A program made the position numbers and the translations under genes. DNA of 64,000 bases, taken from the NCBI RefSeq assembly GCF_022539505.1, contig NC_061510.1, forward strand, positions 101,634,292 to 101,698,291, written 5' to 3'. The notes below the pieces were generated by a model, which was given only the letters and a program-made list of their open reading frames with translations, ran no database searches and was not told the DNA's origin. This document shows positions 42,646-53,335 of the stretch, in pieces. Within the stretch, counting starts at the first letter, position 1, and every line of letters starts with the position of its first letter. The stretch is from Lolium rigidum. Its lineage: Eukaryota > Streptophyta > Magnoliopsida > Poales > Poaceae.

Positions 42646-43110
42646 CATTCTTTTACTTTTATGTTGAGTCAGTTTACCCATTTCTCTCCATCTTAGAAGC
42701 AAACACTTGTGATTAAATGTGCATTGATTCTTACATACTTGCTTATTGCACTTGTTATATTGCTTTGCATTGACAACTATCCATGAGATATACATGTTAC
42801 AAGTTGAAAGCAACCGCTGAAACTTAATCTTCCTTTGTGTTGCTTCAATGCCTTTACTTTGAATTATTGCTTTATGAGTTAACTCTTATGCAAGACTTAT
42901 TGATGCTTGTCTTTAAGTACTATTCATGAAAAGTCTTTGCTATATGATTCACTTGTTTACTCATGTCATTTACATTGTTTTGATCGCTGCATTCACTACA
43001 TATGCTTTACAAATAGTATGATCAAGGTTATGATGGCATGTCACTCCAGAAAATTATCTTTGTTTATCGTTTACTCCGCTCGGGACGAGCAGGAACTAAG
43101 CTTGGGGATG
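42646..43110 (+). other. End of element A internal region and PPT
   Basis: Non-coding sequence that continues from 40922 across the solo LTR. The PPT is ctaagcttggggatg at 43096-43110, beside the 3' LTR. Confidence 0.85.
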
Positions 43111-44813
43111 TCGATACGTCTCCGACATATCGATAATTTCTTATGTTCCATGCCACATTATTGATGATATCTACATGTTTTATGCACACTTTATGTCATA
43201 TTCGTGCATTTTCTGGAACTAACCTATTAACAAGATGCCGAAGTGCCAGTTGCTGTTTTCTGTTGTTTTTGGTTTCAGAAATCCTAGTAAGGAAATATTA
43301 TCGGAATTGGACGAAATCAACGCCCAGGTTCCTATTTTGCCCGGAAGCATCCAGAACACACGAGAACCGCCAGAGAGGGGGCATAGGCCCACCAAACCCT
43401 AGGCCGGCGCGGCCAAGGGGGGGCCCGCGCCCCCCTATAGTGTCGGCGCCCCTTCGACCTTCTGATGCCGCCTCTTCGCCTATATAAATCCCCTGGACCT
43501 AAAACCTCGATACGGAAAAGCCACGGTACGAGAAACCATCCAGAGCCGCCGCCATCGCGAAGCCAAGATCTGGGGGACAGGAGTCTCCGTTCCGGCACGC
43601 CGCCGGGACGGGGAAGTGCCCCCGGAAGGCTCCTCCATCGACACCACCGCCATCTCCATCAACGCTGCTGTCTCCCATGAGGAGGGAGCAGTTCTCCATC
43701 GAGGCTCGGGGCTGTACCGGTAGCTATGTGGTTCATCTCTCTCCTATGTACTTCAATACAATAATCTCATGAGCTGCCTTACATGATTGAGATTCATATG
43801 ATGATGCTTGTAATCTAGATGTCGTTATGCTAGTCAAGTGAATTTTACTTATGTGATCTCCGGAGACTCCTTGTCCCACATGTGTAAAGGTGACAGTGTG
43901 TGCACCGTGTGGGTCTCTTAGGCTATATTTCACAGAATACTTATTCACTATTATGAATGGCATAGTGAAGTGCTTATTTATATCTCTTTATGATTGCAAT
44001 GTGTTTTGTATCACAATTTATCTATGTGCTACTCTAGTGATGTTATTAAAGTAGTTTTATTCCTCCCGCACGGTGTAATGGTGACGAGTGTGTGCATCCG
44101 TGTTAGTACTTGGTTTATGCTATGATTGTGATCTCTTGTAGATTACAAAGTTAACTATTGCTATGATAGTATTGATGTGATCTATTCCTCCTACATAGTG
44201 TGAAGGTGACAGTGTGTATGCTATGTTAGTACTTGGTTTAGTCGTATTGATCTTTCATGCACTCTAAGGTTATTTAAATATGAACATTGAATTGTGGAGC
44301 TTGTTAACTCCGGCATTGAGGGTTCGTGTAATCCTACGCAATGGTGTTCATCATCCAACAAGAGTGTAGAGTATGCATTTATCTATTCCGTTATGTGATC
44401 AATGTTGAGAGTGTCCACTAGTGAAAGTATGATCCCTAGGCCTTGTTCCTAAATATCGCTATCGCTGCTTGTTTACTCGTTTTATCTGCGTTACTACTGC
44501 TGCGTTACTACTCGCTTGTTTACTGTCCCGGGCAAAGAACTTTTCTGGTGCCGTTGCTACTCGCTTATTTATACCACCCGTATTTCACTATCTCTTCGCC
44601 GAACTAGTGCACCTATTAGGTGTGTTGGGGACACAAGATACTTCTTGCTTTGTGGTTGCAGTGGTTGCATGAGAGGGATATCTTTGACCTCTTCCTCCCT
44701 GAGTTCGATAAACCTTGGGTGATTCACTTAAGGGAAACTTGCTGCTGTTCTACAAACCTCTGCTCTTGGAGGCCCAACACTGTCTACAGGAAAAGGAGGG
44801 GGCGTAGACATCA
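43111..44813 (+). repeat. 3' LTR of element A (1703 bp)
   Basis: Starts tcgatacgtc instead of tgatacgtc, a one-base insertion that damages the terminal TG. Ends GACATCA. Highly similar to the 5' LTR and without the MITE. Confidence 0.92.
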
Positions 44814-44818
44814 GGCGT

Positions 44819-45096
44819 TATGGCTTCGATTAAAGCTGGAGTGCTTCGCTCATCTTTGTCTTCTAGCTCTGGAGAGCATCTTTGACCAGTCTTGCCGATG
44901 TGCTACAGTGTAGCTTGTACCGGTAATCCGGTACCTTCTTAGCCCATTCCGGTATACCCCTCCTGGGATACCGGTATAGATTCACTTAGCCAAAAGCTCA
45001 GTTCCACAGTCCGGAATAATATTAAACCGGTATCTTGATGGCTCAAACCATCCGGTTTGGCATGCCTTTGGCATACCGGGGTTCATCCCCCCAACA
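44819..45096 (-). repeat. 3' LTR of the Tat/Grande-type element, proximal part
   Basis: Continues the LTR interrupted at 33732. It is rich in accggt motifs like the left part. The minus-strand LTR start is TGTTGGGGGG at 45096, with the PPT ACCAGCTTCGGGGACTAA directly upstream (45114-45097). Confidence 0.82.
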
Positions 45097-45519
45097 TTAG
45101 TCCCCGAAGCTGGTATTGTCCGGTGGATCCTATCCAACGGACCATGCTAGGTTCCCATCACTCAAGGTACCGGTTTAAACCTTCCGGTAACCAGTTCAAA
45201 CCTTCCGGCTTTTGCGGAACCTGTCTTTTCTCAGCGAGCCATTCCGGCATCTTTGTCATTAAACCTCTCCTCGGTGAAGTCGAGAATATCTCGGGTACAG
45301 CGCCTGTCAGTGACATGCGCACTATGCTTGGCGCGCGACAGTGTCAGGGGTCACTTCCCTTCGTCTTCTGCGCCTGCATTTATGGCGCCGCACCGGATCC
45401 GCGCCGCCGTTCCGGATCCATGTGGCCTCCCTGTGTTCCTTTATTTTCTGCGCGTGTATCTTAGCGCCACGTGGTGGCCCATGGAACGAAACGCCGCGGC
45501 CCAGCAGTTGCCAGCCCAT

Positions 45520-46015
45520 TACTCCTTTTTTTCTATTTAAGGGCGAGGCAGTTCCTTCTTCCTCTCTTCCCCGCATTCACTTCTTCTCACGCGCCCAGAG
45601 ATCATCGCCTCTCGCGCTCCCGTCGTCGCCGGTCGCCGCCAGAGCACAGCTCCCGACGATCCAGCGCCGTTTCTCCTATTGCGCTGAGGATCTTCGCCGT
45701 GTAGAGAGCCTCTGACGCTCCTTCGCTGCCGCTGCATCGGGCTTCCTTCGGCAACGTCCGCTCCTCTTCGTCGCCGGTTACCGTCATCGACTGCGAGCTC
45801 GCCGCGTCTCCGGCGACCTCCGTCCTCAGCGTCTTGCGCCGCTTCAGGTTAGCCTCAATGTCTGTTTGCCCCCTTCTCTTTGCTTCTCAGTTTTTGGGCC
45901 GGTAGAGTATTTACCCTTCCCTTTCTTTTGCTTTTTCTCTCACTCGTAGATCTTCGCGCAAGGCTAGATTTTGGGAAATCTGTTTTTAGGTAGAGTCCGG
46001 CATCTTTCGACTTGT
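45520..46015 (+). promoter_or_regulatory. Promoter and leader of the antisense gene
   Basis: A TATA-like box (tctatttaagg, near 45532) is followed by a C/T-rich leader and a probable leader intron (GT at 45848, AG at 45988). The ATG in tgtatgtctagc at 46016 opens the protein. The direction is opposite to the element's own transcription. Confidence 0.5.
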
Positions 46016-49000
46016 ATGTCTAGCGAAGACTATCTTTCCGAATCAGCCTCCAGCAGCCACCAAAGCGAAGCTTCCGACGGGCTTTCGGCTGAACTGGCCC
46101 GGATGGAAACCTCGTCATCCGCTCCAGCGGCCGGTTCCGGAAGAGGTCAAGAAGCCAGCAGCTCTGGCCAAGGTTCCGGAGTGGATCTATCCGGCATCAC
46201 CCGCGGAGCCTAGAAAGGCTCAGACGTGGTGCAGCGGGACATCGACTGGCTGTACCGCTCCCGGAGGATACCGGCACAAGTATCATGCCGGATTCCACGC
46301 GATGAGGTGGAACCTGATCCTGAACCCGGGGAGTTCGTTGTTTTTGTTTCTCACTTTGAGCGGGGCTTCGGCCTTCCGGCCTCCGACTTTTTCCGTGAAT
46401 TCCTTGACTTCTACAAACTTCAACCCCATCATCTCCCTGGCAACGCCATTTTCTATCTCTCTTGCTATGTTTCTTTCATGGAGGCCTACATTGGCCTCCT
46501 TCCCACTAAAGAAGCTTTTGCTGGCTTCTTCAACCTTCGGATCAACTCGGTCCAAGGTAAAGACATCCCCAAGCCCAAGCCTCCGGTGCGATGCGGCTCC
46601 TGCATCGTGGGTTCCCGTCAGGGGAGCCCCTTCTTCAAGTTCTCCGGCCTGGATTCCTGCCGGGCCTGGCAGGAGACTTTCTTCTATGTGAGGAACAAAG
46701 GTTCCTCAGATTTCATCAACTTGCCGGCCTACAATCCGGCGACCCCAACGAGGACCAACTGGGGGTTCAATCCGGGAACCAACCACATTGAAACCAACCG
46801 GGTTGTTCGCTTCCTGGAGAAGCTCAAGAAGGAGACAAAGATCTGCTCCGATGATATCATCCGCGTGTTTATCTCACGCCGGGTGCTTCCCCTTCAGCGC
46901 CGGGCTCACAAGATGAGCCAGATGGTCGGCCCCCGCGATCCCACCAAAATCACCGGCTTGCCCCTAAGCAAGGAGGACATAGCGCTCAAGGCCAGACAAA
47001 TTTGTAATACGGACATGCCTCTAGATTGGGAGTGGGGATTTCTTCCTCTATGTGCCAAGAATCCCCCAACTGCCGAAGTAAGAAGCTATGCAATCTGGAT
47101 TGTGCATGCGGTATACTTTTGATGTGTAGCTAACTATCTTTTTCTTTTTCAGGCCAGCGATCGGTTTCCTCACATCGACGCTGAAGCTCGAGGTCCTTGC
47201 GAGAGGCGCTACTTGGACGAAGTAGACCCGGACCCTTACGTGGTCTGGACCAAGAATAAGATGGGCCGCACCCACACTCCACGCCCCGGTAACTTTTCTG
47301 GCAAGGGCTCCGGTTCAGATGATGAGGTTACTATACTTGAGGTATTTTGCTCTTTCGCTTTCTCATGCATCATCTTTCTGTAGACGCTCCCTCAGCCAGC
47401 GCCAACCGACAGGTAGTGGAGCGCGCCACCCCACTTTAGGCCGAAGTTGGGGCTGAGTTCTTGGAGAAGCTCTCCTCCCAGGGCCAGAAGAACCAGGCGC
47501 CGGCACCTGAATCCGGCCCGAGCGATGCCCCTCCCGCCAAACGCTCCCTGCAGGAAGTCGTCGGCGGGAAGAAGGTCTCCTCGAAGCGCTACCGGTCTCG
47601 AGAGATGCCGGTTTCCTCCGGGTAAGCTTCCGCTTCCTGTTTTCTTTTTGTTTCGTGAGTTTCTTTTTCCGGTTGCTTTTTCTGAGTTTCTCTTTCTATC
47701 TTTGCAGGCCTGCCCTGAAGATCTCCAAGAGCGCCTCCGGCATGAGGCCGGAAAGCTCTGAAGGGACCGCGAGGACCTCACCTCCTCCTCAGTCAAGCCC
47801 GGTACCATCTGGTACCGGCAATCCTTCTGCCTCCCCCTGGGAGGCACCACAAGTGCGGGGCGCGCGGCCCCTACACCTTCAGATCACCGCGCGGAGGAGG
47901 ACATTGTCTCCCCTCCTGTGACCCAAGACACCGGCGCCAGCAACATCGGCGCCGATACCGAAGCTGTCGGGAGGGCGGAACCTCAGGTTCCTCCCGTCCC
48001 GAAGAAAAAGAAGAAGAAGACTACCGACTCCTCCCCCTCCAAGGCCGTGCCGGACTCATCCGCGCCGGCAATCTCTGCTCCGGCAAAGGACGCTCCTGAA
48101 GCTCCTGCGCCAACCAAATCTGCGCCAACTCCTCCTCCGGCAACCTCAGCCGGCAAGCCGGCGGCCGCCAAGCCAACACCGCCAGAGAGCGGCAAGCTCA
48201 CCGCCCAGCAACTTGCTGCGGTGGTGACCGCGGCCACCGCTCCTTCCTCCGGTTCGCAGACGCTAGTTCTGCACGCCGGCCGCGCCGCCGTTGTGGCCGG
48301 TGAAACGGCCTCTGCCCAAGTAGGCCGGATCACCGAGTTCCACCGCGGAGGAGCTGACCTTGGCCATCTGCTTGATTACGCTGAAAAGTGGAATCAGGCG
48401 GATCTGACGCCGGCGACGCGCGGCCTCGGCAAGGACAAGCTGCCGGTGGTCGATCCCTCTGGCCCTCGGAGCACCGGTCAACACTTTGGCCGGCTGCGGC
48501 GCGCGGCCAAGGAGTTCGACAATGCGTGGCATGATGCCAGCACCAACGTGTCGGTAAGCTGCACAACCTCAATCTCTTTTACATCCTTGCCGGTTTTCTT
48601 TCCAGACTCTCAAGATTATATATCTTCCCAGTCCCCGAGTTTCGGGTTGAGAGCGCAGCTCTTAGCGTGAAACTTTGTTAGAGACACAAAAAACCGGCAT
48701 AGCCAGTCCCTGAGTTTCGGGTTGAGAGCGCAGCTTTTAGCACGAAACTCGGTTAGAAACACAAAAAACCGGCATAGCCAGTCCCCGAGTTTCGGGTTGA
48801 GAGCGCAACTCTTAGCACGAAACTTTGTTTTCCTTGCCGGCATCTTTTTTACCGAAAACCTTTTTAACTTGAACAGAGCACGCTGGACACCCGGAAGCAG
48901 CTCTTTGAGGAGCTGTTGTGGGAGCACCGGGAGCTGTCTGAGGCCCACAGCAAGTGTCGAGGTTAGTTTTCCGCACCCCGGCTTCTCTTTACCGGTTCCT

Positions 49001-50173
49001 TTTTTTTTCTTTCCAGCACGTATTAACTTTTTTGCATTTCAGCTCTTCCGGAAGCCTCCTTTGAGGAACTCTCCGCCTAGCTCGCCGCGCTCAAAGGTAC
49101 CATTTCTTGTTTTTACTTGTTTTGCATCTTTTACCATACCGGACCTCTCTTTGTTAATAAGACCCTTCCGGATTTCAGCTGAAAAGGAGCAGCTCATCAC
49201 CGCGCACCGCGAGGTGAAGGAGCAGGCCATGCAGGCTGAGCTCCGGCACGCGCGGGAGCTCAAGGAGGCCAAAGCCGCAGCAGAGGCCAAACTGGATGAA
49301 TCCCTGAAGGAGTACACGAACTCCACTGATGTGCTGCGGGTGGAGATGGAGGAGGAGACCGTGGCGCGGAAGGCAGCGCAAGACCGGCTCGCTCTCCTAA
49401 ACGATGAACAAAAGGAGTACGACCGGTTGGTTGTACAGATTGGCGCGCTGGCCCTCAGTAAGCCTTTCTTCTTTCCCTTCTTTCGCTTATAAGCTTATAT
49501 CTCCCGGTAGCATGTTATTATCTTTTCTTCCTTTTTTCTTGTAGGGCTCTTTCCGGATTCCCAGGCGCATGCCCACAACAAGGTGGCGGAACGCAGGGCG
49601 GAGCAAGAAATGACCAACCCGGATGCGCCCTGGGATCCTTATGACCACCTGGTTGCGCTCTCCGCCCGGATCCAGCACATGCGCTCCGTGGACCAGCATC
49701 TTGCCGACCTTCCGGATGTTGCTATCAAAATCTGCAAAGTGTTGTGGCCCGGGGAACCGGTACCTGCCAACGTCACGCTCACCGCCGACCGCCTGAAGGA
49801 TGCAGGCCGGAGGATCCGTGAGTGAAAATGTTTGGCGGCTCGTGCCGGAGCGGATGCGGCGCTGCGCATCGCCTGCTCCTGGTACGATGACTTGGATCTG
49901 GATGCTTTCCACAGCCTTCGCGGAAATGCGCCCACCGACACGGATCCAGTCCGCACCGCCAAGCGCCAGGACCGCGCCTACCGGATAGCAGAGTTCGCCC
50001 ATGTGCGCACCTTCATCCCTCCTCCTCCCGACGTCAAGGATGCCATTTCCGATGACGAAGAAAACATCGAGGATGAGGAGGATGAAGAAGCCGAAGAAGG
50101 CGTTGTTGTTCCGGAAGAAGGCGATGCTCCTCCGGAAGCTCCTGAGGCCGGCGCGCAGCCTCCTGTTGCCTGA
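46016..50173 (+). pseudogene. Antisense gene of the Tat/Grande-type element (gypsy-type transposon domain PF04195), interrupted
   Basis: The protein starts MSSEDYLSESASS, then has the plant 'putative gypsy type transposon' region (DWLYRSRRIP, ERGFGLPASDFFREFLDF, LQPHHLPGN, GWGF-like NWGFNPG) to 47077. Introns follow with GT/AG ends (47078-47152, 47342-47383, 47622-47707, 48554-48876 and others). Later exons give a P/A-rich stretch with a lysine run (48003-48018), a coiled coil (EKEQLITAHREVKEQAM, 49180-49450) and a conserved end (ACSWYDDLDLDAFHSL) with an acidic tail, stop at 50173. In-frame stops lie at 46211, 47437, about 49078 and 49823, and a frameshift near 47870. Function unknown; antisense genes of this type are known from maize Grande. 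Confidence 0.78.
48629..48836 (+). repeat. Intronic tandem repeat of about 75 bp
   Basis: Three copies of a unit starting ccagtccccgagtttcgggt (or ccagtccctgag) and including aaaaaaccggcatag. It lies in an intron of the antisense gene. Its core agtccccga resembles the complement of the element's PPT (45097). Confidence 0.88.
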
Positions 50174-50956
50174 ATCTCTTGTTCTGTGTGTGTTGCCCCT
50201 GAATGTCTCAAAAACTTCAACCCGTTAAATTCTACCCCGGAATGCCGGGGTTTAAGATGTAAGATAAAACTTAGCATCTCTTTTGGTTGTGCTACAACTT
50301 CTATGCCGGTGTCTTTTTAACCGGTAGCTTGTTAAGTTAAGTTTATATGCTACCTTTGCATTGTGCATATTGTTTGCTTTTTATCCTGCACTGTGAAGAT
50401 TCCGGAATCATTTCGGCATCCAATCCGATGCACACTTGGTTCTTTTGCTTTGGCTCTGCCTACCTCTTTTGGGTGTCTTGGCGTATGAGTCGCAAAGTTC
50501 TTTTGCCATTTCTTGAACTTAGAAAGAATTCGAAATTTTCACAAAAAATCGGCACAGCCGGGGTTAGTTAATTTTTCCGGATTGTTCGTTCCCACTCCTC
50601 CTTTTCGTGGTTCATGTGCTTAATTCCTACCGGTTTGTCTTGCTTGCCATGAAGCCGGGTTGCGGACAGCAGCAGAGTCGAAGACTCCGGTAGGTTTAGC
50701 ACGTTACTAAACCGGAAAGAAAAAATGTTCAACAAGCAACCGGTAAACTGAAAAAATAAACACATTGCATGCAATTTCAGTAGGGGTAGTCCCCGAGATT
50801 CATTCGAGGTCCCGACATCTTTTATTCATAGCAAATAAGGTACAAAAAAGAACTCCTTACAGCACGTCTTCAGGAATAGAAAGGACGCAGTAGTGCTATG
50901 TTCCATGGGCGTTTAGTTTCTTCTCCTGACCTGTCCGCCTTTCCCTTCCTTAATTC
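50174..50956 (-). other. Spacer between the antisense gene and integrase
   Basis: 3' UTR of the antisense gene on the plus strand and the region after the pol stop on the minus strand. One more PPT-like tagtccccgag occurs near 50788. No gene. Confidence 0.6.
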
Positions 50957-51730
50957 CTATGCATCGATCAAGTAGTAGGCATCATTGTGTAGAGCCTTGC
51001 TCACAATGAAGGGTCCTTCCCATGGAGGTGAGAGTTTGTGGCGCCCTTCAGTGCGCTGCACTAGGCGTAGCACCAGGTCTCCTTCCCGGAACACTCTTGG
51101 TTTAACCTTCCGGCTATGATAGCGTCTGAGGTTCTGCTGGTATATGGCTGTTCTTGCCAAAGCCAACTCCCTTGCCTCTTCTAGCAAGTCCACATCATTT
51201 TCTCGGGCCTCTTTTACCTCTTCTTCGGCGTAGAGTTGAACCCTTGGTGAATCATGTATGATATCGGTTGGTATCACAGCCTCTGCCCCGTAAACCATGA
51301 AGAAAGGAGTGTATCCGGTAGACCGGTTTGGAGTCGTTCTTATGCTCCACAGCAGACGATGGTAGCTCATCGAGCCAACACCCCGGTGTCTTTTCAAACG
51401 CCTCAATGAGTCTTGGTTTGATACCGGAAAGCACCAAAGCATTGGTTCTTTCCACTTGGCCATTGCCTTGCGGGTGTGCGACTGAGCACAAGTCCAGCTG
51501 GATGTTGTTATCCTCACAAAATCTTTTGAACTCTCCTTGAGCAAATTTTGTTCCGTTGTCCGTGATAATGCTATGCGGGTAGCCATACCGCAAGATAACA
51601 TCTTTCAAGAATTTTACTGTCGTGTGCCCATCACATTTTGCGATAGGTTTCACCTCAAGCCACTTAGTAAACTTATCCACCATTACTAGGATGTGAGTCA
51701 TGCTGCTCCTTGCAGTTTTGAATGGGCCAA
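50957..51730 (-). pseudogene. Gypsy integrase of the Tat/Grande-type element (broken)
   Basis: The C-terminal part of pol. The DDE residues are all visible: D in VMVDKFTKW, D in IITDNGTKF, E in GNGQVERTN. After that, STGYTPFFMVYGAEAVIP and a C-terminal block (GDLVLRLVQ, LSPPWEGPFIV) end at YYLIDA, stop at 50957. The frame shifts near 51345. Upstream sequence is cut off at 51731 by the LTR of element B, so the N-terminal zinc-binding part and reverse transcriptase are displaced to beyond the window. Confidence 0.88.
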
Positions 51731-53335
51731 TGATGCGTGCAGTTGACACACGTCCGTTGGGAACCCCAAGAGGAAGGTGTGATGCGTACAGTAGCAAGTT
51801 TTCCCTCAGTAAGAAACCAAGGTTATCGAACCAGTAGGAGTCAAGGAACACGTGAAGGTTGTTGGTGACGGAGTGTAGTGCGGCGCAACACCAGGGATTC
51901 CGGCGCCAACGTGGAACCCGCACAGCACAATCAAAGTACTTTGCCCCAACGTAACGAGTGAGGTTGTCAATCTCACCGGCTTGCTAAAAACAAAGGATTA
52001 ACCGTATAGTGTGGAAGATGATGTTTGTTTGCGAAGAACAAGTAAAGAACAAGTATTGCAAGTAGATTGTATTTCAGATGTAAAGAATGGACCGGGGTCC
52101 ACAGTTCACTAGTGGTGTCTCTCCCATAAGATAAATAGCATGTTGGGTGAACAAATTACAGTTGGGCAATTGACAAATAAAGAAGGCATAACAATGCACA
52201 TACATATATCATGATGAGTACTATGAGATTTAATCAGGGAATTACGACAAAGTACATAGACCGCTATCCAGCATGCATCTATGCCTAAAAAGTCCACTTT
52301 CAGGTTATCATCCGAACCCCTTCCGGTATTAAGTTGCGAACAACAGACAATTGCATTAAGTATGGTGCGTAATGTAATCAACACAAATATCCTTAGAAAA
52401 AGCATTGATGTTTTATCCCTAGTGGCAACGAGCACATCCACAACCTTAGAACTTTCTCGTCACTTGTCCCGATTCAATGGAGGCATGAACCCACTATCGA
52501 GCATAAATACTCCCTCTTGGAGTTACAAGTATCAACTTGGCCGAGCCTCTACTAGCAACGGAGAGCATGCAAGAACATAAACAACATATATGATAGATTG
52601 ATAATCAACTTGACATAGTATTCCATATTCATCGGATCCCAACAAACACAACATGTAGCATTACAAATAGATGATCTTGATCATGATAGGCAGCTCACAA
52701 GATCTAACATGATAGCACAATGAGCAGAAGACAACCATCTAGCTACTGCTATGGACCCATAGTCCAGGAATGAACTACTCACACATCAATCCGGAGGCAA
52801 TCATGGTGATGAAGAGCCCTCCGGGAGATGATTCCCCTCTCCGGCAGGGTGCCGGAGGCGATCTCCTGAATCCCCCGAGATGGGATTGGCGGTGGCGGCG
52901 TCTCTGGAAGGTTTTCCGTATCGTGGCTCTCGGTACTGGGGGTTTCGCGACGAAGGCTTTAAGTAGGTGAAAGGGTAGGTTTAGGGGTGACACGAGGGCC
53001 CCACACAACAGGGCGGCGCTGGCCCACCCTTGGTCGCGCGGCCCTGGTGTGGCGATGCCTCGTCGCCCCACTTCGTAATCCTTTCGGTCTTCTGGAAGCT
53101 TCGTGGAAAAATAAGACCCTAGGCGTTGATTTCGTCCAATTCCGAGAATATTTCCTTTGTAGGATTTCTGAAACCAAAAACAGCAGAAAACAACGAATCG
53201 GCTCTTCGGCATCTCGTCAATAGGTTAGTGCCGGAAAATGCATAATAATGACATATAATGTGTATAAAACATGTGAGTATCATCATAAAAGTAGCATGGA
53301 ACATAAGAAATTATGGATACGTTTGAGACGTATCA
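51731..53335 (-). repeat. 3' LTR of element B (1605 bp)
   Basis: The plus strand reads TGATGCGTG at 51731 and GACGTATCA at 53335. The minus-strand start forms a 7-bp hairpin (GATACGT-ctcaa-ACGTATC). PPT aactaagcttggggatgc (minus) is beside it at 53353-53336. Confidence 0.92.

Larger units (their letters stand above)
33733..44813 (+). mobile_element. Athila-type gypsy element A, complete with TSD GGCGT, no pol
   Basis: LTRs at 33733-35965 and 43111-44813 flank a PBS, two ORFs, a long 3' non-coding region and a PPT. GGCGT is duplicated at 33728-33732 and 44814-44818. A hAT-like MITE sits in the 5' LTR and an inverted solo LTR of the same family in the internal region. There is no protease, reverse transcriptase or integrase. 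LTR ends and PBS are those of the Triticeae Athila-like families (Sabrina/WHAM group); the exact family name would need a search. Confidence 0.93.
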
